Source: an uncultured cyanobacterium (GTDB taxonomy: Bacteria; Cyanobacteriota; Cyanobacteriia; Phormidesmidales; Phormidesmidaceae). From it: a stretch of 5,244 bases of DNA. Under the pieces are notes generated by a model. It saw only the letters and a list, made by a program, of their open reading frames with translations. It did not search any database and was not told the origin of the DNA. Location: NCBI GenBank assembly GCA_938029995.1, contig CALHGI010000173.1, forward strand, positions 1 to 5,244. The letters are read 5' to 3'. Position 1 is the first letter of the stretch; the number at the start of each line of letters is the position of its first letter. Positions 1 to 5,241 of the stretch are shown in pieces. Position numbers and translations under genes: made by a program.

Positions 1-1603
1 TGAGGGCATTGGAGCGACCGGGGATGCCCCACAGCAGTCGATAGGTGGGGGACAGGCTCACGTCGTCGAACTCCACCGAGGCATTTTCAAACCGGTCATC
101 TTGGTATTTGAGGGCTTTAAGTTCGCCAAAGTGGGTGGTGGCGACGGTGAGGCGGGTGTAGTTGGCTAGGTGTTGGAGCAGTGCGATCGCAAGGGCACTG
201 CCCTCCGTCGGATCGGTGCCCGCCCCCACCTCATCCAGCAGCACCAATGAATTGCGGCTGGGGGAATTTGTTGGGTGGGCAGTGCTGTCCGATGCATCGT
301 TTGTGTTTGGGGGAACTGGATGGGCATTGCCTACCCTACTGCTTGCCGCATCCCCCGCCCCATCCCCTGCGCCAATGGCGGCCAAAATCCGACCAATGCG
401 ACGAATGTGACCCGAAAACGTAGACAGGCTTTGCTCGATGGACTGTTCGTCACCAATGTCCGCCAAGACCTGATCAAACCAGGGGAGCTCCACCGGTTCT
501 CGGGCCGGTACAAACAGGCCAGCCTTGGCCATCAGGGCGGCTAAGCCCAGGGTTTTAAGGGTCACGGTCTTACCCCCGGTATTGGGCCCCGTAATGGCCA
601 CCACCCGAATATCGGGCCGCATGGTGACGTCAATGGGGACCACCGTTAAACCCGCTTCGTGGCGCTGTTGCCAAACCAAAATGGGGTGGCGTAGCTGCCG
701 CAGTACCGTCCGTTCATTGGCATCGCTAAAACGGGGGGGATTGGCCCCTAACCACAGGGAATAGCGGGCCCGGGCCGTGGCCAAATCCAAGGTGGTGACG
801 ATGGCCATCAGCTCTTCTAGGTCCTCACTCACCGCCGCCACTTGGCCACTGAGACGTTGCCGCACCAGTTCTTCTTCCCGGGCTTCCTGGCGCTCTAGCT
901 GGCGCAGCCGGTTACCAAACTCCACCACGCCCTGGGGTTCGATATACAGGGTGGCACCGCTGGTGGAAACATCGTGAACGATGCCGGGAATGGCATCCTT
1001 TTGTGGGGCTTTGACCGGCACTACAAAACGTCCGGCCCGTTGGGTAATCAGGGTTTCCTGTAGGGCTCCGGCTTGGCGCTGCATGATTCGCTGGAGCTTG
1101 GCATGGAGCTGGTCGTGGGTGCTTTTCAGGCTGTTACGAATGCCCGCCAGCTTTGGATTGGCCCGATCGGTCACCTTGCCCCGATCGTCAATGCAGTGGT
1201 GAATTTCTTTTTCCAGGTCTGGGTATGTGCGCAGCTGACCGACGAGGGCCTGCAACACGGGAAAGTCTTCTTCCTCTTGGGCATCAACGGCCCGCCGCAG
1301 CTGCCGCGCCCCCGCCAGGGTGGTGGCAATGTCTAACAGCTCATCCCCTGACAAAATGCTGTGCAGCTTCGCCCGCTCCACCGAGTCGCCCATGTCATGG
1401 ATGCCGCGAAAGTTGAGCGGAGCCGTGTCTTCTAACCGATAGGCCTCACGGGTCTGGGCCAACAGCTGCTCACTTTCCCCTTGATGTTGGGGAATCCGCC
1501 CGTGCTGGGCGGCCCGAGCCCCGAGCTTGGTGGCGGCAAAGGTGGACCACTGCTGACAGAGACGGGGCCATTCTAGTAGATCTAAGGTTTCTGACTGGAT
1601 CAA
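1..1603 (-). CDS. mutS2: MutS2 family DNA-binding ATPase (5' part; C-terminus beyond the left edge)
   Basis: MutS2 is a MutS homologue without the mismatch-recognition domain. In different bacteria it suppresses recombination or splits collided ribosomes, using an ABC-type ATPase and a C-terminal Smr nuclease domain. I translated the minus strand from 1603 to 2 and found 534 codons with no stop or frameshift. The N-terminus (MIQSETLDLLEW) is typical of the family. A long helical core/clamp region (about residues 150-300) comes before the Walker A motif GPNTGGKT (339-346), the signature region DEQSIEQSLSTFSGH (385-399), Walker B LVLLDE (453-458) and the switch histidine in TTHFGE (H491). The family is usually about 780-820 residues, so roughly a third is missing here, including the Smr domain. 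The TTG start at 1603-1601 is chosen because it begins the conserved N-terminus; no ATG or GTG lies between it and the upstream in-frame stop at 1646-1648. Residues 411-451 are an unusual insertion, listed separately. Family assignment is very secure. Confidence 0.95.
   Translation of the reverse strand, partial: MIQSETLDLLEWPRLCQQWSTFAATKLGARAAQHGRIPQHQGESEQLLAQTREAYRLEDTAPLNFRGIHDMGDSVERAKLHSILSGDELLDIATTLAGARQLRRAVDAQEEEDFPVLQALVGQLRTYPDLEKEIHHCIDDRGKVTDRANPKLAGIRNSLKSTHDQLHAKLQRIMQRQAGALQETLITQRAGRFVVPVKAPQKDAIPGIVHDVSTSGATLYIEPQGVVEFGNRLRQLERQEAREEELVRQRLSGQVAAVSEDLEELMAIVTTLDLATARARYSLWLGANPPRFSDANERTVLRQLRHPILVWQQRHEAGLTVVPIDVTMRPDIRVVAITGPNTGGKTVTLKTLGLAALMAKAGLFVPAREPVELPWFDQVLADIGDEQSIEQSLSTFSGHIRRIGRILAAIGAGDGAGDAASSRVGNAHPVPPNTNDASDSTAHPTNSPSRNSLVLLDEVGAGTDPTEGSALAIALLQHLANYTRLTVATTHFGELKALKYQDDRFENASVEFDDVSLSPTYRLLWGIPGRSNAL
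183..190. repeat. HIP1 octamer GCGATCGC
   Basis: This is a perfect copy of the highly iterated palindrome found in many cyanobacterial genomes, within mutS2. With the second copy at 1762-1769, it is the main base-level hint that the host is a cyanobacterium. Confidence 0.8.
251..373 (-). other. Low-complexity insertion inside the MutS2 ATPase domain
   Basis: These 41 codons (residues 411-451) lie between the ABC signature helix, which ends ...RILAAI, and the Walker B strand SLVLLDE. In the Bacillus subtilis protein, as I remember it, about ten residues link the same two elements. The inserted residues are rich in Gly, Ala, Asn, Ser, Pro, Thr and Asp, begin with a repeated GAGD, and include PVPPNTND and TAHPTNSPS. 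This suggests a disordered surface loop. The reading frame is intact on both sides and both flanking motifs are conserved, so the protein is probably still active. Whether relatives share the insertion cannot be seen here. Confidence 0.75.
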
Positions 1604-1630
1604 AGCGAGGGAGGGAAAGGGAGAGGCTTT

Positions 1631-1660
1631 TTGAATTTTGAGTTCTTAATTAACTATATA
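1631..1660 (+). promoter_or_regulatory. Candidate promoter in the mutS2/DUF790 divergent gap
   Basis: TTGAAT (1631-1636) and TATATA (1655-1660) are separated by 18 bp and face the DUF790 gene. Transcription from here would start near 1667, giving a leader of only about 11 nt. The gap (1604-1677) is AT-rich around this point, unlike its surroundings. On the opposite strand the same AT patch offers TATAGT (1658-1653) as a -10 for mutS2, but I see no matching -35 for it. This is inferred from consensus similarity only. Confidence 0.35.
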
Positions 1661-1677
1661 GCCTCTATCTTGGGAAG

Positions 1678-2916
1678 ATGCTTCCTTCTGACTTACTAAT
1701 CCATCGCCCTCGGGGTGACTCCATTGATGCCAAACAGCTGCCTTTGGCGGGGGAATGGCTGGCGATCGCAACCAATCTCATCGCCCTATTCCAAGCCACC
1801 GTGGGCGATACCCAAGGCAACCTGAACCAAAAGCTCCAAGAACTCGAAGGCGAAGACACCGACTACCGCATTAAACGGGGACTGGCCCATATTCTGCGCA
1901 GCAGCTTTAGCACCTTTGAAGTGGTCAGTCCCCTAGACCCGCAGGAACTCCGCCACCGGGTATTTGCCCTGGCCGCTGCCCGGGCACCGTCGCCCGTCGC
2001 CACCCAACAGCATTTAGAAACCCTAGCCGGGCAACTCACCCAGGAGCTGGACAGGGATGTGGAACCGGTTCATATTCAGCAGGGGCTATATGCCGACCTC
2101 AAAGAAAACCGCATCCTCATCCAGTTTGACGCCCCCACCCCCGAGGCCTTGCTCCACCGCTATAACCTATCCCAGGTCCAGGGCATCTTTTACCGCGCCA
2201 GCCATGTGGTCCTCAACTTGCACCGCAACGACCCCGGTGAATACAAGCTGATGTTTCGCTACCTCAAACTATTTCGGTTGATGACCTACATTGAAGGGGA
2301 AGCCGACCAAGGGTTTACCATCACCATCGACGGTCCGGCGAGTCTATTCAAATCCAGCACCCGTTATGGTCTAGACATAGCCAAGCTGGTGCCCGCCATT
2401 TTGCACGTTACCCGTTGGCACCTCAGCGCCACCCTGCAATGGAAAGACAGCTACACCAAAAAACAGTCTGAAAAAGGCTATACCCTCGATTCCACCTGCG
2501 ATTTAGTCAGCCACTACCCCCCCGGCAAGCCCTACGACAGCATGGTCGAAGCCGCCTTTGCCGAGCGCTGGGCCAGCCTGATTGCCAAAGGTAAAACCCC
2601 CTGGCAGCTAGAACGGGAAGTGGACCTGATCCCCATCCCCGGCAGTGTGATGATTCCTGACTTTCGCCTAGTTCATCCCGATGGCCCAGTATATCTACTG
2701 GAAATAGTAGGATATTGGCGACCAGACTATCTGCGTAAGAAATTTGCCCAGGTACAAAAGTCGGACTGTCAAAATTTGATTTTGGCCATTTCAGAACGGC
2801 TAAACCTAGCCAAAGCAGGCATTGATGTAAAAAACGTACCGGCTAAAATCGTCTGGTTCAAGGATAAACTGCAACCCAAACCCGTTCTCAGTCTGCTAGA
2901 AGAGTTGGAAAAATAG
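1678..2916 (+). CDS. DUF790 family protein, Bax1-like putative nuclease
   Basis: The 412-residue product resembles the DUF790 family, whose studied archaeal member Bax1 binds the XPB helicase and acts as a structure-specific nuclease in a repair complex. The N-terminus (MLPSDLLIHRPRGDSI) fits the family, and the length is near that of Bax1. The C-terminal part looks like a PD-(D/E)XK nuclease core: AFAERW (293-298, possible acidic E296), IPDF with D328, the beta-strand YLLEIVGYW with E342, then YLRKK (K354/K355), followed by a strand LILAIS (367-372). The metal-binding roles are my inference from the motif spacing. The central region (about 165-260) matches no motif I can name. The ATG at 1678 follows GGGAAG, which is too close to be a good ribosome site. 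It is divergent from mutS2, and no XPB-like helicase is in the window. A HIP1 octamer lies at 1762-1769. Family confidence is good; nuclease activity in this bacterium is untested. Confidence 0.8.
   Translation: MLPSDLLIHRPRGDSIDAKQLPLAGEWLAIATNLIALFQATVGDTQGNLNQKLQELEGEDTDYRIKRGLAHILRSSFSTFEVVSPLDPQELRHRVFALAAARAPSPVATQQHLETLAGQLTQELDRDVEPVHIQQGLYADLKENRILIQFDAPTPEALLHRYNLSQVQGIFYRASHVVLNLHRNDPGEYKLMFRYLKLFRLMTYIEGEADQGFTITIDGPASLFKSSTRYGLDIAKLVPAILHVTRWHLSATLQWKDSYTKKQSEKGYTLDSTCDLVSHYPPGKPYDSMVEAAFAERWASLIAKGKTPWQLEREVDLIPIPGSVMIPDFRLVHPDGPVYLLEIVGYWRPDYLRKKFAQVQKSDCQNLILAISERLNLAKAGIDVKNVPAKIVWFKDKLQPKPVLSLLEELEK
1762..1769. repeat. HIP1 octamer GCGATCGC
   Basis: This is a second perfect copy of the cyanobacterial HIP1 palindrome, inside the 5' part of the DUF790 coding region. 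Confidence 0.8.
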
Positions 2917-2995
2917 GCCCTCAAGGTAACGCACCATTCCTATCTTTAATTCGTATACTTAAAACGATAGTGATAGCCAACCAGGTCGTATCCCT

Positions 2996-3027
2996 TTTCC
3001 TAGGCCCCTTTCCTAGGCCCCTTTCCC
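2996..3027. repeat. Tandem repeat, 13-bp unit TTTCCTAGGCCCC, two copies plus a partial third
   Basis: Two perfect units occupy 2996-3008 and 3009-3021, followed by TTTCCC (3022-3027) as the start of a third. Each unit contains the palindrome CCTAGG. It lies in non-coding DNA about 185 bp before the response regulator start. It may be replication slippage or a protein-binding site. Confidence 0.8.
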
Positions 3028-3106
3028 AGCTCCCTAAGTAGCCTCCTACAGGCCCTTATTCAGTCCCTGAAGTGGCCCTTGGACCCGCCAAACCTACCCC
3101 AAAATA

Positions 3107-3135
3107 TTGCCTGAAGCCAACTGAATTCGTATTAT
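3107..3135 (+). promoter_or_regulatory. Probable sigma70-type promoter of the response regulator gene
   Basis: TTGCCT (3107-3112, 4 of 6 matches to TTGACA) and TATTAT (3130-3135, 5 of 6 to TATAAT) are separated by the optimal 17 bp. The start of transcription would be near 3142, leaving a leader of about 70 nt that contains the weak AGCCC/GGGCT hairpin. This is the best promoter match in the window, but it rests on consensus only. Confidence 0.5.
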
Positions 3136-3210
3136 TAGCTGGTTGTGTTTAATCTAGCCCCCAAATCTGGGCTCACTAACACTTGAGGAACCCTACCTAG
3201 TCCCTGCATT

Positions 3211-3579
3211 ATGACCACGGTTTTAATTGTGGATGACAGCTCAACCCTACGGGAGATGATCTCTGGTCTCCTGATCAAGGCGGGTATGACTGTCTTGGAA
3301 GCTGAAGATGGTGAAAAAGCCAAACATATGATCACATCAAGCCCCCCGGATCTGGTGGTGCTCGACATTGTGATGCCCAATATGAACGGTTACGAACTTT
3401 GTCGATGGGTTAAGAGCAACGGCCCCACCAAGGATGTACCCGTGGTCATTTGTTCTTCTAAAAACGAAGAATTTGACCGGTATTGGGGAATGAAGCAAGG
3501 GGCGGATGCCTATATTGCTAAGCCGTTTCGTCCCGCAGAGATGGTAGAAACCGTGAGGCACCTGCTACGGGGGCGGTAG
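3211..3579 (+). CDS. Single-domain CheY-like response regulator, PilH type
   Basis: This is a 122-residue stand-alone receiver domain with no output domain. All key residues of the phosphorylation site are present: acidic pair D8/D9 in LIVDDS, phospho-acceptor D52 in VVLDIVMPNMNGYE, the hydroxyl residue S82 in VICSSK, and K104 in IAKPF. The segment after S82 (FDRYWGMKQGADAYIAKPF, from F88) closely resembles PilH-type regulators, which in cyanobacteria serve type IV pilus motility and phototaxis systems. Such proteins usually signal by binding a partner once phosphorylated by a CheA-like kinase. No kinase, CheW, methyl-accepting protein or pilus gene is nearby, so it appears to be an orphan here and its pathway is inferred only from similarity. 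The ATG at 3211 immediately precedes the first beta-strand, as expected, and has no Shine-Dalgarno sequence. It could instead serve another two-component pathway. Confidence 0.88.
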   Translation: MTTVLIVDDSSTLREMISGLLIKAGMTVLEAEDGEKAKHMITSSPPDLVVLDIVMPNMNGYELCRWVKSNGPTKDVPVVICSSKNEEFDRYWGMKQGADAYIAKPFRPAEMVETVRHLLRGR

Positions 3580-3617
3580 GACCATCTCCCTTCGGTTCCC
3601 AATTGTTCAGACGCCCC

Positions 3618-3646
3618 TAGACCCCCCGCTGCCAAAGACGTATGAT
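3618..3646 (+). promoter_or_regulatory. Candidate promoter of upp
   Basis: TAGACC (3618-3623, 4 of 6) and TATGAT (3641-3646, 5 of 6) are separated by 17 bp. Transcription would begin near 3653, about 40 nt before the preferred upp start at 3693. The -10 box overlaps the more upstream in-frame ATG at 3642, so that ATG would not be in the mRNA if this promoter is real. GGGGCG (3570-3575) and CGCCCC (3612-3617) could pair just upstream, but no U-tract follows. Confidence 0.45.
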
Positions 3647-3692
3647 TGGGCAGATTTCTGCCTATCCTAACTGTCTTTATCACAAATTCCCC

Positions 3693-4349
3693 ATGGCAAT
3701 GCAGCTGCGGATCCACGTTCCTCCCCACCCCTTAATCAAGCATTGGCTCGGTGTGCTGAGGGACGTTAATACGCCGTCCGCCGTATTCCGTAGTGCCATG
3801 ACTGAAATTGGTCGCTGGTTAACTTACGAAGCAATTCGTAATGATTGGTTACCAACCGTTGACCTAACCGTAGAAACTCCCCTCGCCCCCTGTCCAGCGA
3901 CATTTATTAATCCTGAAATGCCCATGATGGTGGTGCCCATTTTGCGGGCAGGATTAGCCCTAATGGAAGGTGTGCAGGCCGCCCTACCCACCGCTGCGGT
4001 CTATCATCTGGGCTTTGTCCGCAACGAAGAAACCCTCGAAGCATCCTGTTATCTCAACAAGCTACCTGCGCAAATTCCCCCTGAGACTCGGGTATTAATT
4101 AGTGAGCCAATGCTGGCAACGGGCGGTACAATTATGGCCACCATGGCAGAATTGGTGAAGCGTGGTGTAGATCCGTCTCTGGTTAGGATTGTTTCGGTGG
4201 TTACAGCTCCTCCAGCGCTGCAAAAACTGGCCGAAGCCTATCCGCAGCTCGTAATTTATGCGGGCATCATCGACGAGGGACTAGATGAAAACGGCTTTAT
4301 CGTGCCAGGGTTAGGAGATGCTGGGGATCGAACATTTGGTACCAACTAA
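3693..4349 (+). CDS. upp: Uracil phosphoribosyltransferase
   Basis: This cytoplasmic salvage enzyme converts uracil and PRPP to UMP and diphosphate. From the ATG at 3693 the product has 218 residues, close to the 208 of the E. coli enzyme. It aligns along the whole length: HPLIKHWLG near the N-terminus, LTYEA (43-47), VVPILRAG (80-87), RNEETLE (110-116), the PRPP-binding loop SEPMLATGGT (137-146), and the uracil-binding C-terminus GFIVPGLGDAGDRTFGT (201-217). The loop has Glu138 where E. coli has Asp (VDPMLATGG), a conservative change. The reading frame extends up to an ATG at 3642, but those 17 extra residues are not family-like and that ATG overlaps a candidate -10 box. M20 of the long form (3699) is an alternative start. 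The next gene begins 12 bp downstream, suggesting co-transcription. Confidence 0.95.
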   Translation: MAMQLRIHVPPHPLIKHWLGVLRDVNTPSAVFRSAMTEIGRWLTYEAIRNDWLPTVDLTVETPLAPCPATFINPEMPMMVVPILRAGLALMEGVQAALPTAAVYHLGFVRNEETLEASCYLNKLPAQIPPETRVLISEPMLATGGTIMATMAELVKRGVDPSLVRIVSVVTAPPALQKLAEAYPQLVIYAGIIDEGLDENGFIVPGLGDAGDRTFGTN

Positions 4350-4361
4350 TCACCGTAGAAC

Positions 4362-4682
4362 ATGAGTCAGTCAAGCAACTTCACCAGTGGATTGTTTTTA
4401 GGAGCCCTGTTGGGGGGAGTGGTTGGCGGCGTGGCCGGAGTTTTAGCCGCCAGCCGGATTAACCAGACGAACTCTACCGAAGCAACAAGCTTTAGTCAGC
4501 TGTCAGATGATATCCGTCAGAACCTGGCTGATATGAGCACTGATGAGCGGATGGAAGTGGCGCGCCGTGGCCTAGAGGATAAAATCTCTGAGCTTAATGC
4601 CGCCATTGAAGAGGTGCGTCAGCAGCTGGGTAGCACCAATGGCCATGTTACTGATTATGAAACCTCCACCATCGACTCTTGA
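4362..4682 (+). CDS. Small glycine-zipper membrane protein, YtxH-like (function unknown)
   Basis: The 106-residue product has one N-terminal hydrophobic segment (about 9-30) with the glycine-rich core GALLGGVVGGVAGVLAAS, a pattern that favours close packing of membrane helices. It is followed by a polar linker rich in Ser, Thr and Asn, and an acidic amphipathic helix (about 60-90, LEDKISELNAAIEEVRQQLG) that may form a coiled coil. The tail is hydrophilic. This layout recalls YtxH-domain proteins, but I cannot name a precise family. The likely topology is a single anchor with a soluble helical domain. It starts 12 bp after the upp stop and is probably in the same transcript. No functional link with uracil salvage is evident. 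There is no signal-peptidase motif that I trust. Confidence 0.75.
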   Translation: MSQSSNFTSGLFLGALLGGVVGGVAGVLAASRINQTNSTEATSFSQLSDDIRQNLADMSTDERMEVARRGLEDKISELNAAIEEVRQQLGSTNGHVTDYETSTIDS

Positions 4683-4698
4683 TTACTGAACTTTGATA

Positions 4699-4736
4699 AA
4701 GCCTTTAAGTTTAGAACGTTCTGTCTTAATAGGCTT
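4699..4736. terminator. Extended hairpin after the upp operon, possible terminator or operator
   Basis: AAGCCT-TTAAG (4699-4709) pairs with CTTAA-T-AGGCTT (4725-4736), an 11-bp stem with one bulged T. The loop contains the perfect palindrome AGAACGTTCT (4713-4722). It begins 16 bp after the stop of the small membrane protein gene. There is no U-tract after it, so it is not a classic intrinsic terminator. Cyanobacterial terminators often lack one, and the palindrome could instead be a dimeric regulator's site. Confidence 0.4.
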
Positions 4737-4810
4737 CAAGGTTAGGAATTCATCGGTTACACTGTAGTCAAAGAATCCAAAGGTACACTCTAGTTATCGC
4801 CAGGTTACAC
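4735..4810 (+). promoter_or_regulatory. Putative control region of the YggT-family gene with three GGT(T)ACAC elements
   Basis: GGTTACAC occurs at 4755-4762 and 4803-4810, with the one-base-shorter GGTACAC at 4782-4788, all in direct orientation within 56 bp. The first two copies include TACACT boxes (4758-4763 and 4784-4789) that resemble -10 elements. The first has a weak -35, TTCAAG (4735-4740), at 17-bp spacing. The third copy ends four bases before the ATG. The first also sits in an odd palindrome, TACACTGTA (4758-4766). Whether these are promoters, operators or chance is open. Confidence 0.4.
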
Positions 4811-4814
4811 ACCC

Positions 4815-5111
4815 ATGGTTGCAATCGTTTTTGAGGCTCTCGCCAAGTTTGTCAGTATCTATTTGGTTTTACTGATAATACGTGTATTGCTTAGCTGGTT
4901 TCCCAATATTGACTGGGGAAATCCTGCCCTTGCTGCCCTGACCCAGGTTACGGACCCCTATCTGAACCTTTTCCGTTCCATTATTCCGCCCCTAGGGGGA
5001 ATTGATTTCTCAGCAATTTTGGCCTTTGTGCTGCTGCAGTTTGTGCAGTCCGCACTTTACGGCGCTGCTGCTTCCCTGGGCAATGGTTACATGGCCTATG
5101 CGGCATTTTAG
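4815..5111 (+). CDS. YggT family membrane protein (YlmG/Ycf19-like)
   Basis: The 98-residue product has two hydrophobic segments, about residues 3-26 and 63-87, joined by a conserved loop. The family motifs are clear: RVLLSWFPNIDW (23-34), TDPYLNLFRSIIPPLGGIDFS (46-66, with the TDPYL-NxFR-IPP-GxxD pattern), then the FVLLQ segment. Relatives include bacterial YggT/YlmG, plastid-encoded Ycf19 and the plant CCB3/YLMG proteins. These have been linked to nucleoid distribution, cell division and cytochrome b6 maturation, but the molecular role is unsettled. It should be an integral membrane protein, in the plasma or thylakoid membrane. The length is typical for the single-repeat cyanobacterial and plastid forms. 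No Shine-Dalgarno sequence precedes the ATG at 4815. It appears to be its own transcription unit, with a strong terminator downstream. Confidence 0.92.
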   Translation: MVAIVFEALAKFVSIYLVLLIIRVLLSWFPNIDWGNPALAALTQVTDPYLNLFRSIIPPLGGIDFSAILAFVLLQFVQSALYGAAASLGNGYMAYAAF

Positions 5112-5126
5112 TTTGACGCCAGCACC

Positions 5127-5154
5127 GTCGCTGAACCCTAACGTTTTCAGCGGC
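5127..5154. other. Small inverted repeat after the YggT-family gene
   Basis: CGCTGAA (5129-5135) pairs with TTCAGCG (5146-5152) around a 10-base loop. A G-U pair and a further G-C pair (5127-5128 with 5153-5154) could extend the stem to 9 bp. There is no T-tract. It lies between the stop codon and the strong terminator and may be a 3' stabilising structure or chance. Confidence 0.35.
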
Positions 5155-5193
5155 CGCCCTGGTGTGAACTAGCTTTGCCATCCACATAAAATG

Positions 5194-5241
5194 CCATATA
5201 AAAAGGGCCGAGGGGATTTCCCCTCGGCCCTTTTTATATGG
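5194..5241. terminator. Strong bidirectional intrinsic terminator
   Basis: A perfect 23-bp inverted repeat with a 2-base spacer: the left arm is 5194-5216 and the right arm 5219-5241. The inner part is GC-rich (GGGCCGAGGGG / CCCCTCGGCCC). It is bordered by five A on the left and five T on the right, so RNA from either strand forms a GC stem followed by a U-tract. In practice the loop is probably ATTT. It ends the YggT transcript and suggests that a gene on the minus strand converges from beyond the right edge. Confidence 0.93.

Larger units (their letters stand above)
2917..3210. other. Intergenic region between the DUF790 gene and the response regulator gene
   Basis: This 294-bp gap has no convincing coding sequence. 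It holds an isolated -10-like TATACT (2954-2959) without a good -35, a directly repeated GATAG (near 2966-2976), a 13-bp tandem repeat (2996-3021), a small hairpin TTCAG-TCC-CTGAA (3059-3071) and the response-regulator promoter (3107-3135). A 5-bp inverted repeat AGCCC/GGGCT (3156-3160 and 3169-3173) falls in the presumed leader. I see no U-tract terminator for the DUF790 transcript. A small RNA could fit here, but nothing proves one. Confidence 0.5.

Noticed and set aside
162..1416. Several plus-strand open frames of 66-89 residues across 162-1416
   Set aside because: They lie antisense to the fully open mutS2 frame, which carries clear conserved motifs. Their own products are rich in Arg, Trp and Pro, with no recognisable domain.
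2057..2251. Plus-strand open frame of 64 residues inside the DUF790 gene
   Set aside because: It is an out-of-frame shadow with a low-complexity Ser/Thr/Pro product and no signal of its own.
2996..3027. CRISPR array
   Set aside because: There are only two adjacent 13-bp units with no spacers, far too short for CRISPR repeats, and no cas gene is near.
3569..3628. G-rich/C-rich pairing after the response regulator as an intrinsic terminator
   Set aside because: GGGGCG/CGCCCC and CGGGGG/CCCCCG can pair only across long loops, and no T-tract follows. It is probably base composition.
3135..3728. Minus-strand open frames opposite the response regulator and the start of upp
   Set aside because: They overlap well-supported plus-strand genes and encode no recognisable motif.
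4755..4810. HLR1 (RpaB) or NtcA binding site
   Set aside because: GTTACA resembles an HLR1 half-site, but the copies are 21-28 bp apart rather than close tandem halves. No GTA-N8-TAC pattern is present for NtcA.
4981..5187. Minus-strand open frame of 68 residues opposite the YggT-family gene
   Set aside because: Most of it is antisense to a conserved family motif. The product is basic and composition-driven, with no sign of a real gene.
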